NCBI GenBank assembly: GCA_030529855.1
Contig: JAUMWC010000002.1
Span: 54,288-118,287, forward strand
DNA: 64,000 nt
Direction of reading: 5' to 3'
DNA from: Gemella sp.
GTDB lineage: Bacteria > Bacillota > Bacilli > Staphylococcales > Gemellaceae
Part shown: positions 1 through 9,938 of the stretch, piece by piece
Layout: each line of letters starts with the position of its first letter
How positions within the stretch are numbered: position 1 is the stretch's first letter
Notes under the pieces: model-generated
What the model was told of the DNA's origin: nothing
What the model saw: the letters and a program-made list of their open reading frames with translations, nothing else
Databases searched by the model: none
Program-made: the position numbers and the translations under genes

Positions 1-308
1 GCTGCAGTTAAGAAAAGAACTACTTTCTTTCCTCCAAGTTTTAGTAACTTCCAAGAAGCGTTAAACCCGATACTTGTAAAGAACATCGTCATAAAGAATG
101 TTTGTAGTGTATTATCGAACTTAAAAGTCACAAGCCCACTAACATATAACCCTAAATGTATAAGGGCAAATAAGAACCCTCCTACTACTGGCGCTGGGAT
201 ATGAAAATTCGACAAGAATTTTACTCTTTTTACTAATATATTACCTATAATAAGTGCAAGTACGGCCAAACCAATGGTCTGAACCATATTCATTTTTATT
301 TCTAACAT
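1..308 (-). CDS. gltS: Sodium/glutamate symporter GltS, N-terminal part (cut by window edge)
   Basis: The 102 residues present start at ATG 308, with an AGAAAGGAA ribosome-binding site 9 bases upstream, and run off the left edge. The protein is very hydrophobic with at least three membrane spans. The stretch NFHIPAPVVGGFLFA after the first span is the signature I associate with GltS, the Na+-coupled glutamate carrier of the cytoplasmic membrane. The rest of the protein (normally about 400 residues) is outside the window, so integrity cannot be judged. The gene has its own leader and is separated from the next gene by a terminator. Confidence 0.8.
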   Translation of the reverse strand, partial: MLEIKMNMVQTIGLAVLALIIGNILVKRVKFLSNFHIPAPVVGGFLFALIHLGLYVSGLVTFKFDNTLQTFFMTMFFTSIGFNASWKLLKLGGKKVVLFLTA

Positions 309-479
309 AAAATAAATTCCTTTCTAAATAAAGATCAATTTCTAATTATATTATAAAGTTATAATCTCTATATAATAAACTAGATGTTTTCATTTTACAC
401 TACTTTTTTATATTTTTGTAATATTTGTCAGAAAATATGACACAATATATTAAAAACGGAAAAATAACCTATAAAAATA

Positions 480-505
480 AAGACAAGGTATAAAAACCTT
501 GTCTT
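480..505 (-). terminator. Terminator of the YitT-family gene
   Basis: A perfect 10-bp stem (AAGACAAGGT and its complement) with a 6-base loop overlaps the stop codon of the gene ending at 504. A T-rich tract follows on the minus strand. Confidence 0.7.
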
Positions 506-1346
506 AGTGAATATCTTTCTTTTTAAAGTTAGCTCCTGCTACTTCAGATATATTTCCTATTGATAAGAAAGCATTGCTATCCATATCCATTACTATTTCT
601 TTTAATTTCGCTTCTTCTATACGAGTGATTACACAGAAAATAACTTTTGTATCTTCTCCGCTATAACCACCTTCAGCTTTAAGCAGAGTTACTCCCCTAC
701 CTAATCTATCTTGAATCGCTGAACTAATTTCTTCGTATTCTTTTGAAATAATCATTACAGATTTAGATTCGTTTATCCCTTCAATTACTACATCCATAAC
801 CTTGGCTGCAACAAAATATGAAATCATCGAATATAAAGCCGATTCCCAAGAAAATACAAATCCTGCTACTGTGAATATAATTACATTAATAATCAGAACC
901 ATATCTCCAACCGATAACGGTAAATTCTTAGTCGCAAAGATAGAAAACATCTCACTTCCATCTAAAGTACCACCTGATCTAATAACAAGTCCTACTCCAA
1001 GACCTAAAATAATCCCACCAAAGATACAAGCTAAAAATGGGTCAGTTATTAATGGTGGATAGGGATGAAATACACTAGTAAATGATGACATGACTATAAT
1101 CCCAAAAATAGATGCTACTGTAAATGATACCCCTATTTGCTTATAACCTAGATAAATAAATGGAATATTTAATAGAACAATAAATATACCTAAAGGTAAA
1201 TCTATATAACGTTGAATAATCATAGAGATACCTACAACCCCACCGTCTAATATGTTATTTGGTATAAGAAAAAACTCTAATCCTGCAGCAAATAAGATAG
1301 CTCCCAGGGTTATCAATGCGTACTTTTGAATACTCGCTCTCTTCAA
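504..1346 (-). CDS. YitT family membrane protein (DUF161/DUF2179)
   Basis: A 280-residue integral membrane protein. About five to six hydrophobic spans fill residues 10-185. A cytoplasmic C-terminal domain (about 190-275, with SKEYEEISSAIQDRLGRGVT and GGYSGEDTKVIFCVITR) matches the DUF2179 domain seen in YitT, YpjC and YqfU of Bacilli. The family is widespread but its transport role is unproven. The start is TTG at 1346, preceded at 7 bases by AGGAGG; no better ATG exists. It sits alone between terminators. Confidence 0.85.
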   Translation of the reverse strand: MKRASIQKYALITLGAILFAAGLEFFLIPNNILDGGVVGISMIIQRYIDLPLGIFIVLLNIPFIYLGYKQIGVSFTVASIFGIIVMSSFTSVFHPYPPLITDPFLACIFGGIILGLGVGLVIRSGGTLDGSEMFSIFATKNLPLSVGDMVLIINVIIFTVAGFVFSWESALYSMISYFVAAKVMDVVIEGINESKSVMIISKEYEEISSAIQDRLGRGVTLLKAEGGYSGEDTKVIFCVITRIEEAKLKEIVMDMDSNAFLSIGNISEVAGANFKKKDIH

Positions 1347-1439
1347 TATGAAACCTCCTACTAATTTAATTTATTTTTCTAACTCTTATATAAAATTATA
1401 ACATAATATCTATAAAAATTCTAATTATTACTATCTAGT

Positions 1440-1477
1440 AAAAAATACTAGTAGCACTAAGTCTACTAGTATTTTTT
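1440..1477 (-). terminator. Terminator of the glg operon
   Basis: A perfect 15-bp inverted repeat (AAAAAATACTAGTAG) around an 8-base loop lies just beyond the glgP stop. It carries an A-tract and T-tract at its ends and could work in both directions, so it also insulates the gene upstream of yitT-type 504-1346. Confidence 0.85.
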
Positions 1478-1487
1478 ACCGTATTAG

Positions 1488-3935
1488 TTACTTAACTTTT
1501 TCAATTTTCCAAATGTTCTTAGCATATTCTTCTACTGAACGATCAGCTGAGAAGATACCCGCATTTGCTGTATTGATTAGGCTCATACGTCCCCATAATT
1601 CTTTATCTTCGAATACTTTAGCTGCATCTGCTTGACGGTCTACATAAGAGTCAAAGTCTGCTAAACACATGTAAGTATCATTAGTTAATAGAGAATCTAC
1701 TAAGTAAGAGAAGTTCATTCCTCCTACTGTGATAGTTCTGATGAAGTCTAATGTTTCTTTAACTCTTTGAGAATTATTGTAGTATTCCCATGGTCTGTAT
1801 CCGTTACGGTTCAGTTCTTCAACTTCTGGAGTTGTTAGACCGAAGATAAAGATGTTATCTTCTCCTACTGCATCGTAGATTTCAACGTTAGCTCCGTCCA
1901 TCGTTCCAACAGTAACAGCTCCGTTAAGCATTAGTTTCATGTTTCCTGTTCCCGATGCTTCTTTACCTGCTTGAGAAATTTGCTCAGAAATATCTGCTGC
2001 TGGAATAATGATTTCTGCTAGTGATACTTTGTAGTCTTCTAAGAATACTACTTTAATGTAGTCACGTACTTCTGGATCTGCTTCAATCATTTGTCCTAAT
2101 GAGTGAATGAACTTGATGATGTTCTTAGCTACGTGGTATCCTGATGATGCTTTAGCCGCAAAGATAAATGTTCTTGGTGTTGGTTTTAATCCATTGAACT
2201 TGATTTCTTTGTATAGGTAAGCAATGTGCAGAGCGTTTAATAATTGACGCTTGTATTCGTGAAGTCTCTTAACTTGTACATCAAAGATTGAATCTGGATT
2301 TACTTCGATTCCTTGAGTTTCACGGATGTAGTTTGCTAATTGCTCTTTTTTAGTTCTCTTAATCTTATTAATTTCAGCGATTACTTTTTTATCTTTAGCG
2401 AATTTGTTTAATTCTGAAATCTTAGATAAGTCTTTTACGAAATCTACTTTTAAGATTTTTTCTAGATATTCAGTAAGCTCTGGGTTGGCTTGTCCAATCC
2501 AACGACGGTGTGCAATACCATTTGTAACATTTCCAAATCTTCCTGGGAATAACTCATTAAATGTCTTGAATGTTGAATCTACTAAAATATCTGAGTGCAG
2601 TTTAGAAACTCCATTTACATTGTAAGATGCAACGATACATAAGTTAGCCATTCTAATCATTCCGTCATAGATAATAGCTGTTTCTGCTAGTGTGTACTCT
2701 TTACCTTGATCAATTACCCATTGGCAGAATCTCTTGTTGATTTCTTCAATGATTGAATAAATACGTGGTAATAATGGTTTGAATAAGTCTACTGACCATT
2801 TTTCTAAGGCTTCAGCCATAATTGTGTGGTTTGTGTAAGCGAAAGTCTCTGTAGAGATTTCCCAAGCTCTCTCCCAAGTGTAGTTGTACTCATCGATTAA
2901 TAAACGCATTAATTCAGCTACTGCTAGTGATGGGTGAGTGTCGTTGATGTGTAAACTTACTTTTTCTGATAAGTTTTCTAAAGTTCCGTATTCTACAAAG
3001 TGGTTCTTTAATAATTGTTGTAGAGATGCACTTACGAAGAAGTATTGTTGCTTGATACGTAACTCTTTTCCTTCATTTGTAGCATCTGCTGGGTATAATA
3101 ATTTAGAGATTGATGATGCAATGTTCTCTGCTTCTGCTGATTTAGAGTAGTCTCCTGCTTCGAACATTTTCATATTAAATCCAGTTTTAGCTTTTGCTTC
3201 CCATAAACGTAATGTGTTTACAGATTCAGATTTGTATCCTGAAATTAATAAGTCATAAGGTTCTGCAATTACTGATGCATAATCTTTATGTTCAACTACT
3301 AATTTTCCATTTTCGAATCTCTCTTCTACGTGTCCGTAGAATTTAACTTCGATTTCTTCATCATTACGGTAAACAAGTCCATATTTTCCTAAGTCTAACC
3401 AGTGGTCAGGGAATTCTTGTTGCCAACCATTGTTGATTACTTGTTTGAAGATTCCGTACTCGTAAAGAATTGAGAATCCTGTTACTGGATAGTCAGTTGC
3501 TGTTAAGGCATCTAGGTAACAAGACGCTAAACGTCCAAGACCACCATTTCCTAAACCTGGATCTGGCTCAATTGCATAGATATCGTTTAAATCAAAGTTG
3601 TTTTTAGCAAGGTATTTTTTCACATCTTCTTCAATGTTTAAGTTGAATAAGTTATTACGTAAAGTTTTACCTACTAAGAACTCCATCGACATGTAGTAAG
3701 CACGTTTTTGTTTATTTTCTTTTATTTTGTTTTCAAAAGCAAATTTTTTAGCTGATAATTCATCTCTTACTACTGACATCACAGCTTCATATACTTGTCG
3801 TTTACTTGCTTTCTTAATCTCAATCCCAAATCTATTAGCTAAATATTTTTCAATATCTTTTTCAAATGTTTTTTTAGTCACGTTTTCCTTCTCCTTTTTC
3901 TTGGATAAAAATTTCTTTTTCATTTTTTTATACAT
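1488..3935 (-). CDS. glgP: Glycogen (maltodextrin) phosphorylase
   Basis: An 815-residue GT35 phosphorylase that releases glucose-1-phosphate from alpha-1,4-glucan ends in the cytoplasm. The pyridoxal-phosphate motif EASGTGNMKLMLNG, with its PLP lysine, lies near residue 660. The GNGGLGRLASCYLDA block near residue 130 is typical. Length matches the family. A Lys-rich N-terminal extension of about 20 residues is present. The ATG at 3935 has AAGGAG 6 bases upstream, 20 bases after the glgA stop. It is the last gene of the glgBCDAP operon and ends at a strong terminator, so breakdown is co-transcribed with synthesis. Confidence 0.95.
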   Translation of the reverse strand: MYKKMKKKFLSKKKEKENVTKKTFEKDIEKYLANRFGIEIKKASKRQVYEAVMSVVRDELSAKKFAFENKIKENKQKRAYYMSMEFLVGKTLRNNLFNLNIEEDVKKYLAKNNFDLNDIYAIEPDPGLGNGGLGRLASCYLDALTATDYPVTGFSILYEYGIFKQVINNGWQQEFPDHWLDLGKYGLVYRNDEEIEVKFYGHVEERFENGKLVVEHKDYASVIAEPYDLLISGYKSESVNTLRLWEAKAKTGFNMKMFEAGDYSKSAEAENIASSISKLLYPADATNEGKELRIKQQYFFVSASLQQLLKNHFVEYGTLENLSEKVSLHINDTHPSLAVAELMRLLIDEYNYTWERAWEISTETFAYTNHTIMAEALEKWSVDLFKPLLPRIYSIIEEINKRFCQWVIDQGKEYTLAETAIIYDGMIRMANLCIVASYNVNGVSKLHSDILVDSTFKTFNELFPGRFGNVTNGIAHRRWIGQANPELTEYLEKILKVDFVKDLSKISELNKFAKDKKVIAEINKIKRTKKEQLANYIRETQGIEVNPDSIFDVQVKRLHEYKRQLLNALHIAYLYKEIKFNGLKPTPRTFIFAAKASSGYHVAKNIIKFIHSLGQMIEADPEVRDYIKVVFLEDYKVSLAEIIIPAADISEQISQAGKEASGTGNMKLMLNGAVTVGTMDGANVEIYDAVGEDNIFIFGLTTPEVEELNRNGYRPWEYYNNSQRVKETLDFIRTITVGGMNFSYLVDSLLTNDTYMCLADFDSYVDRQADAAKVFEDKELWGRMSLINTANAGIFSADRSVEEYAKNIWKIEKVK

Positions 3936-3955
3936 TCAGCTCTCCTTTTTAATGG

Positions 3956-5380
3956 TTACGCTAAAGTTTTAAATATTTCTAAGTACTTCTTAGCTGATTT
4001 TTCCCAAGATACATCGTACTTGATCGCATTAGTCATAACCTTTTTCCAGTGATCTTTGTGGTTGTAGTAAGTATCTACAGCCCTATGGATAGCTCCAAGC
4101 ATATCATGCGCATTGTATGATTGGAATGTAAATCCACGTCCATGTCCAGTTTCTGGATTGTAAGCTTCTACTGTATCTCTAAGTCCACCTACTTCGTGAA
4201 CGATAGGCACCGTTGCATATCTCATAGAAATAAGTTGTGATAATCCACAAGGCTCTGTTTTAGATGGCATCAAGAACATATCACATGATGAGTATACTTT
4301 TGATGACACTTCATTAGAGAACATAATTAAAGCTCTAGCCTTATCATAACGACGGTGTTCAATTGCTCTTAGAGCATCTTCATAAGCACTTGCCCCTGTT
4401 CCTAATATTACTAATTGAGCTCCTGTATTAAGTATTTCATCAGCAACGTGTAAAACTAGGTCTATTCCTTTTTGATGAGTAAGTCTTGTAACCATTCCTA
4501 TCATTGGAATATCTGCATTAACTTCTAACCCTAATTCTTTTTGGAAAGCAAGTTTGTTTTCTTTTTTTAGTTTTAGTGATTTTAAATCAAAGTTTTTTGT
4601 TATTAACGGATCTTTTTTAGAGTTAAATTTATCAACATCAATACCATTTACAATTCCATATAGTTTTCCTCTTTCTACATTTAGAATAGAGTCTAAACCG
4701 TAAGAATATGCTGGTGTTAGAATTTCATGAGCATACGTTTCACTCACTGTATTAATTCTATCAGCTAATTGGATAGCACCTTTTAATAAGTTAAGTGTTC
4801 CCTTGTAAATCAAAGCATCATAGTATTTGTTGTCTAATCCAAATAATGAACCTAAGATAAGTGGGTCAAATTGTCCTTGGAATTCAATATTGTGAATTGA
4901 TAATAAAGTTTTTGTATTAGCGAAAAATTCACTTCCACAAGATTTAAAGTGGTCTAAGTAAATAACCGATAAAGCTGCGTGCCAATCATTAGCATTAATT
5001 ACATCTGGCTTGTAGTCAATATGTGGAAGAATTTCTAAAGCTGCTTTAGAGAAGAATGCAAATCTCTCTGCATCATCATACTCTCCATAAGTTGCATCTC
5101 TTCCAAAGTAGTATTCATTATCTATAAAGTAGAATTTTATACCATCTACTTCTGTTTCAAAAATACCACAGTATACGTGTCTCCAACCTAAATCAACAAA
5201 AATATATTTAACGTATCTTAAACCATATTTTTCTCTATCAATAGATTTATATAAAGGCAGAACTACTCTTGCTTCCGCTCCTTCTTCTTTTAAAGCTTTA
5301 GGTAATGATCCGATAACATCTCCTAATCCCCCAACTTTAACAAAAGGTGCCGCTTCTGCTGCTATAAAATATAATTTCAT
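3956..5380 (-). CDS. glgA: Glycogen synthase (ADP-glucose type)
   Basis: A 474-residue GT5 starch/glycogen synthase that transfers glucose from ADP-glucose to the growing alpha-1,4 chain. The N-terminal KVGGLGDVIGSLPKAL is the ADP-glucose-binding KxGGL motif. The C-terminal half has MPSKTEPCGLSQ and VHEVGGLRDTV, the donor-site loops. Length is typical. It follows glgD after an 80-base gap containing an internal hairpin (5413-5445) and precedes glgP by 20 bases. Confidence 0.95.
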   Translation of the reverse strand: MKLYFIAAEAAPFVKVGGLGDVIGSLPKALKEEGAEARVVLPLYKSIDREKYGLRYVKYIFVDLGWRHVYCGIFETEVDGIKFYFIDNEYYFGRDATYGEYDDAERFAFFSKAALEILPHIDYKPDVINANDWHAALSVIYLDHFKSCGSEFFANTKTLLSIHNIEFQGQFDPLILGSLFGLDNKYYDALIYKGTLNLLKGAIQLADRINTVSETYAHEILTPAYSYGLDSILNVERGKLYGIVNGIDVDKFNSKKDPLITKNFDLKSLKLKKENKLAFQKELGLEVNADIPMIGMVTRLTHQKGIDLVLHVADEILNTGAQLVILGTGASAYEDALRAIEHRRYDKARALIMFSNEVSSKVYSSCDMFLMPSKTEPCGLSQLISMRYATVPIVHEVGGLRDTVEAYNPETGHGRGFTFQSYNAHDMLGAIHRAVDTYYNHKDHWKKVMTNAIKYDVSWEKSAKKYLEIFKTLA

Positions 5381-5412
5381 AATCTTTTCTCCTAATTATC
5401 AATAAAGCAGTT

Positions 5413-5445
5413 ATAGAGAATACTCAATTTTTGAATATTCTCTAT
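5413..5445 (-). other. Intercistronic hairpin between glgD and glgA
   Basis: A perfect 10-bp stem ATAGAGAATA/TATTCTCTAT encloses a smaller TCAA/TTGA pairing. No T-tract follows on the minus strand, so it looks like an mRNA processing or stability element rather than a terminator. Confidence 0.5.
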
Positions 5446-5460
5446 ATCCAATATTAGTTA

Positions 5461-6570
5461 CTATATTTCTACTTCTTTATGTACAATATACGGTTCAGTT
5501 GCTGTTCCCGATACTGCTACCCCTTCAGAAACCTTAGCTCTTCTATCCATTATTGTATGGTTTATGTTTGTATTTTTACCAATTACACATCCATTCATAA
5601 TAATAGAATTTCTTACTACTGCTCCTTCTTCTACAACTACACCACGTGAAATTACAGAATTTTCCACCATTCCTTTAATAGTACATCCGTCAGCTAAAAC
5701 AGAGTTCTTAACTTCTGATGTTTCTGTATAAAGTGATGGTACACTATCCTTAACTCTAGTAAGAATATCTGTTCCAGATAAGAATAACTCTTCTCTCACT
5801 TCATCGTGTAGTAAATCCATATTAAAGTTATAGTAATCTTGAATATTATTAATTACTTTACAGTATCCGTGCACTCTATAAGCTTGAACATTTAACTTAT
5901 TGTAATTCTTAGAAATATAATCTCTCATTAGGTTTTCCCATCCAAGAGTAACACCTCTTTGAACTAAATCTTTTAACAAATGCTTAGATAGAATATGAAC
6001 TTTTAATTGAGTTGGAACTACTTCATTAAATCCATTAACATGGTAGAATGAATCGTATATCTTACCTCTATCATTAAATACTATTTGTGTATCTTGTGGT
6101 GCTGGTTCTTGGTATGTATAAGCTACTGTAATATCTGCACCTGTGTTTTTGTGATACTCTAACATTTCTTCATAGTTAATATTAGCAACAATGTTAGTAT
6201 CTGCTAAAATTACATAGTCTTGTAATACAGAATCTAAGTAGAATAATGCATTTCCTAAAGCCTCGAATTTATTGTTTATCACTGCTTTTAGACCTGTACC
6301 AGTTACTGGTGTTATAATTTTTAGCCCTGCATTCTTTCTGTTAAGATCCCAGTCTTTCCCCCAACCTACGTGATCAACTAGAGAGTTATAGTTGTTACTA
6401 ACTATAAGTCCTATATTAGCAACTTGTGCTTTTACTAGTGATGATAGGGTAAAGTCTATTAATCTATAACGTGCACCTATTGGTAATGATGCTAGAGTTC
6501 TTTTCTTTGTTAATCCTGATAAGTCATCTCCTCTGAAATTATCAGAAAATAAAATACTAAATGCGTTCAT
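5461..6570 (-). CDS. glgD: Glucose-1-phosphate adenylyltransferase subunit GlgD
   Basis: A 369-residue paralog of GlgC with the same nucleotidyltransferase plus left-handed beta-helix layout. The N-terminus lacks the canonical AGGxGTRL nucleotide loop (here NAFSILFSDNFRGDDLSGLT), as in the regulatory GlgD subunits of Firmicutes. The C-terminus has hexapeptide-type turns (NSVLADGCTIKG, VISRGVVVEEGAVVRNSII). In known systems GlgD raises the activity of GlgC in a heteromer; here that is inferred. It starts 10 bases after the glgC stop. Confidence 0.93.
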   Translation of the reverse strand: MNAFSILFSDNFRGDDLSGLTKKRTLASLPIGARYRLIDFTLSSLVKAQVANIGLIVSNNYNSLVDHVGWGKDWDLNRKNAGLKIITPVTGTGLKAVINNKFEALGNALFYLDSVLQDYVILADTNIVANINYEEMLEYHKNTGADITVAYTYQEPAPQDTQIVFNDRGKIYDSFYHVNGFNEVVPTQLKVHILSKHLLKDLVQRGVTLGWENLMRDYISKNYNKLNVQAYRVHGYCKVINNIQDYYNFNMDLLHDEVREELFLSGTDILTRVKDSVPSLYTETSEVKNSVLADGCTIKGMVENSVISRGVVVEEGAVVRNSIIMNGCVIGKNTNINHTIMDRRAKVSEGVAVSGTATEPYIVHKEVEI

Positions 6571-6580
6571 ATTATTCCTC

Positions 6581-7747
6581 CTATTTTGTAGCTACATCTT
6601 CTGTAACTACTTCATTTTTCGGTACTACAGTAATCATATCTGCACCAGGTGTTATCTCTCTATGTCCTACTGTAACTCCTGATTTAATAACAGCACCTTC
6701 AGCAATAATAGAGTTATATACTTTGGCTCCTGACTCTACTACCGCACCTTCCATCAAGATAGATCCAACCACTTCTGCACCTTCATCAATCTTAACTCCT
6801 GAAGATAAAATCGATTCTGTTAAGCTACCTTTAACTCTTGCACCATCTGGGATTAAAGAGTTCTTAACCTTCGCTTGACTTCCGATAAATTGCGGAGCTT
6901 TTTGAGTATGTCTGTAGTAAATTCTCCATAATGGATCTTGGATATTGAAGTTTCCTGTGTTCTTAATAAGATCCATATTAGCTTCCCATAGCGACTCAAT
7001 AGTTCCTACATCTTTCCAGTAACCACTGAATGGGTAAGCATAGATAGCTTTTCCTTGAGATAACATAGTTGGAATAATATTATTACCAAAATCGTTCTCA
7101 CTTGATTCATCAGCTTCATCTAAAATAAGTGCATCTCTTAAAACTTTCCAATTGAAAATGTAGATACCCATAGATGCCTTAGTAGAAATTGGGTGTTCTG
7201 GTTTTTCTACGAAAGCCTCTACTCTTAATTCATGGTTTGTATTTAAAATTCCAAAACGCTTAGCTTCTTCTAAACTTACATCAATATGAGCAATAGTTAG
7301 GTCTGCATTTTTTTCCTTGTGGAATTTAAGCATTTGGTCATAATTCATTTTGTAAATGTGGTCTCCAGATAGAATTAATACATATTCTGGATCATATTGT
7401 TCTAAATATTTAATATTTTGGTAAATGGCATTGGCTGTTCCCTTGTACCATTCTCCAGATTTTCCTGCTGTATATGGTGGCAGGATTGATAATCCACCGT
7501 GCATTCTATCTAAGTCCCAAGGCTGACCGTTACCCATGTATGAGTTAAGCTCAAGTGGCATAAACTGAGTAAGTACTCCTACTGTAGAAATCCCCGAGTT
7601 TACACAGTTCGATAACGGGAAATCAATTATTCTATATTTCCCTCCAAATGGAACCGCAGGTTTGGCCATATCTTTTGTTAGGGCGTGTAACCTAGTCCCT
7701 TGCCCTCCAGCAAGTAGCATTGCAACTATTTCTTTTTTTCTTACCAT
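6581..7747 (-). CDS. glgC: Glucose-1-phosphate adenylyltransferase (ADP-glucose pyrophosphorylase)
   Basis: A 388-residue enzyme making ADP-glucose from ATP and glucose-1-phosphate, the committed step of glycogen synthesis. The N-terminal [20 protein letters not shown] is the nucleotide-binding loop. [16 protein letters not shown] and VEKPEHP form the substrate site. The region after residue 280 is a hexapeptide beta-helix. Unlike GlgD it keeps the full catalytic loop. It lies second in the operon, 35 bases after glgB. Confidence 0.96.
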   Translation of the reverse strand: MVRKKEIVAMLLAGGQGTRLHALTKDMAKPAVPFGGKYRIIDFPLSNCVNSGISTVGVLTQFMPLELNSYMGNGQPWDLDRMHGGLSILPPYTAGKSGEWYKGTANAIYQNIKYLEQYDPEYVLILSGDHIYKMNYDQMLKFHKEKNADLTIAHIDVSLEEAKRFGILNTNHELRVEAFVEKPEHPISTKASMGIYIFNWKVLRDALILDEADESSENDFGNNIIPTMLSQGKAIYAYPFSGYWKDVGTIESLWEANMDLIKNTGNFNIQDPLWRIYYRHTQKAPQFIGSQAKVKNSLIPDGARVKGSLTESILSSGVKIDEGAEVVGSILMEGAVVESGAKVYNSIIAEGAVIKSGVTVGHREITPGADMITVVPKNEVVTEDVATK

Positions 7748-7782
7748 AACTATTCTCTCCTAATAAATTTAATTCTTTAAGT

Positions 7783-9651
7783 TTAGTATTTCTTTGTTAT
7801 ATATATTGTTGAGTAAGGTGGTATATTGACTTTCAGAGTATAGTCAAATCCATTACATTTATCTTTACTAGTTCTTAGAACCCTGTTAGATAATCCTGAT
7901 CCACCAAATTTTTTAGCATCAGAGTTTAGTAGTATCTTGTAGTTACCCCACTCGTTAACACCTATTCCATAACCTTTTAGAACTTGTGATGAGAAGTTAG
8001 AAACGACTAATACTTCTTTTTTAGTTTCAGCATCTATTCTAGAAAATGCAAAAACATTATTGTTTCCATCATCTACTACATGCCATCTAAATCCTTCCCA
8101 AGAGCGTTCATCCTTCCAGAAAGGAGCGTTGTCTTTATATACCTTATTTAATTCACTAACAAATCTTTGATTATCGTGGTGTTTTGGGTAATCTAGTAAG
8201 AACCATTCTAGTTCTTTTTCTTCATTCCATTCTGCAAATTGCGCTATATCTATACCCATAAAGTTTAATTTCTTACCTGGGTGGGCATACATATATCCTA
8301 AAAAGGCTTTTAAATTAGCAAATTTTTCTTCATATGAAACTGGCGCTCTATCTAATAAAGACTTTTTACCATGTACTACTTCGTCGTGTGATACTGGTAA
8401 TACATAGTTCTCTGAGAATGCATAAGTCATTGAAAATGTCATCTTATTATGCACTCCTTTTCTAAAGAATGGATCTGTTTCTAAGTATTCTAGAGAATCA
8501 TTCATCCATCCCATATTCCATTTAAAATCAAAACCAAGACCTCCAACAGATGGATCTTCTGTTACTCTGGCGTAACTAGTTGATTCTTCTGCAATCATCG
8601 AAACTCCTTTGAATTCTGATTTTACATATCTATTTAAGTTTTGTAGCAGTTCTATTGCTTCTAGATTTTCAAATCCACCATGAATATTTCTAGCCGATTC
8701 ATGCTCTTCTCTGCAGTAATTTAGATACAACATTGATGATACAGCATCAACTCTTATTCCGTCGATATGATATTTATCCAACCAGTATGTCGCTGATGAA
8801 ATAAGGAATGATTTTACTTCGTTTCTACCAAAATCAAATACCCTAGTTCCCCAACCTTTATGTTCTTGCTTTCTAGTATCTGAATATTCATAACAACAAG
8901 AACCATCAAATTCATAAAGACCATGGGCATCTTTAGTAAAGTGTCCCGGTACCCAATCAAGTATTACACCTATATTATTTTGGTGACACTTATCTACAAA
9001 GTACATAAAATCATGAGGCGTTCCGTATCTTGATGTTGGAGCGAAATACCCTGTCGCTTGATATCCCCAAGATTTATCATAAGGATATTCCGTAACAGGC
9101 AATAGCTCTACGTGTGTGTAGTTCATTTTCTTCACATAAGCCACTAGCTTATCAGCTATATCTCTATAAGAATAAAATTCTTCTCCGTTTTTCATCCATG
9201 AACCAAGATGAACTTCATATATATTCATAGGTTTTGTGTAAGGTATTTCTCTATTTTCAAGCCACTTTTTATCTTTCCATTCGTAACCATCTAATTTGTA
9301 AACTTTACTAGCTGTTTGTGGTCTTGTTTCATTGTGGTAGGCGTAGGGATCTGCTTTTAATAGTTCTCTACCATCATGAGTAAGGATTACATATTTATAT
9401 GTATCATACTCTTTTATTCCATGTATTGTACATTCAAAAATTCCTGTATCATTAACTTTTTCTAAAGGAAATCTTCGTTTATCCCAATCACAAAAATCTC
9501 CTGTTACATATACTTCTTTCGCATTAGGTGCCCAAACTCTAAATGTACATTTTTCTTCTTCTAAAAAAGACCCTAAATATTCGTAACTCTTATAATTTAC
9601 ACCATTATGAAAATAGTACTCTGCTTTATTATCCGAATTTTTCATTTTCAC
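7783..9651 (-). CDS. glgB: 1,4-alpha-glucan branching enzyme
   Basis: A 622-residue GH13 branching enzyme that introduces alpha-1,6 branches in glycogen. An N-terminal CBM48-like domain (residues about 20-120, RVWAPNAKEVYVTGDFCDW) precedes the barrel. Conserved blocks are visible: VILDWVPGHF (I), DGIRVDAVSSMLY with the nucleophile Asp (II), SMIAEEST with the acid Glu (III) and LPVSHDEVVHGKKS (IV). First gene of the glg operon; the ATG follows GGAGGAGGGTGAAA. The upstream promoter overlaps a cre-like site. Confidence 0.96.
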   Translation of the reverse strand: MKMKNSDNKAEYYFHNGVNYKSYEYLGSFLEEEKCTFRVWAPNAKEVYVTGDFCDWDKRRFPLEKVNDTGIFECTIHGIKEYDTYKYVILTHDGRELLKADPYAYHNETRPQTASKVYKLDGYEWKDKKWLENREIPYTKPMNIYEVHLGSWMKNGEEFYSYRDIADKLVAYVKKMNYTHVELLPVTEYPYDKSWGYQATGYFAPTSRYGTPHDFMYFVDKCHQNNIGVILDWVPGHFTKDAHGLYEFDGSCCYEYSDTRKQEHKGWGTRVFDFGRNEVKSFLISSATYWLDKYHIDGIRVDAVSSMLYLNYCREEHESARNIHGGFENLEAIELLQNLNRYVKSEFKGVSMIAEESTSYARVTEDPSVGGLGFDFKWNMGWMNDSLEYLETDPFFRKGVHNKMTFSMTYAFSENYVLPVSHDEVVHGKKSLLDRAPVSYEEKFANLKAFLGYMYAHPGKKLNFMGIDIAQFAEWNEEKELEWFLLDYPKHHDNQRFVSELNKVYKDNAPFWKDERSWEGFRWHVVDDGNNNVFAFSRIDAETKKEVLVVSNFSSQVLKGYGIGVNEWGNYKILLNSDAKKFGGSGLSNRVLRTSKDKCNGFDYTLKVNIPPYSTIYITKKY

Positions 9652-9684
9652 CCTCCTCCATATTTTTTCATAACTTATAATATA

Positions 9685-9713
9685 ATTATATTATACATTA
9701 AATTTTTTGTAAA
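9685..9713 (-). promoter_or_regulatory. Promoter of the glgBCDAP operon
   Basis: On the minus strand TTTACA (9708-9713) and TATAAT (9685-9690) are separated by exactly 17 bases, about 35 bases upstream of the glgB start. Confidence 0.7.
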
Positions 9714-9721
9714 TGCTTTCT
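9708..9721 (-). promoter_or_regulatory. Candidate CcpA cre site over the glg -35 box
   Basis: TGTAAATGCTTTCT matches the Gram-positive cre consensus TGWAANCGNTNWCA at 9 of 11 defined positions. It overlaps the -35 hexamer, a position where CcpA would repress glycogen synthesis. A weaker third candidate lies at 9791-9804 (8 of 11). Confidence 0.45.
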
Positions 9722-9875
9722 TATAATTTAATTTATAATTTATAGAAGAAATTTAATATTTTCACTAGAATTGAAAAATATCCTTTGTCTTTCAAACGTT
9801 TTCTATATATTTCCACTATACTTCATTCAAATTCAATTTACTTAAAATTCTCTATCTATTTATTCGGATTTATAG

Positions 9876-9881
9876 TATAAT
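9876..9881 (+). promoter_or_regulatory. -10 box of the GH13 gene
   Basis: TATAAT lies 58 bases before the start codon. I see no clear -35 hexamer at the right distance, so the promoter may need an activator or be weak. Confidence 0.5.
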
Positions 9882-9893
9882 ATTGTATAGAAA

Positions 9894-9907
9894 AGAAAAC
9901 ACTTTCA
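9894..9907 (+). promoter_or_regulatory. Candidate CcpA cre site downstream of the GH13 promoter
   Basis: The reverse complement TGAAAGTGTTTTCT matches the cre consensus at 9 of 11 defined positions. It falls about +7 to +20 from the predicted start, a roadblock position for catabolite repression. Confidence 0.45.
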
Positions 9908-9938
9908 AATGTAACTAATTTTATAAGGAGTTTATGCA

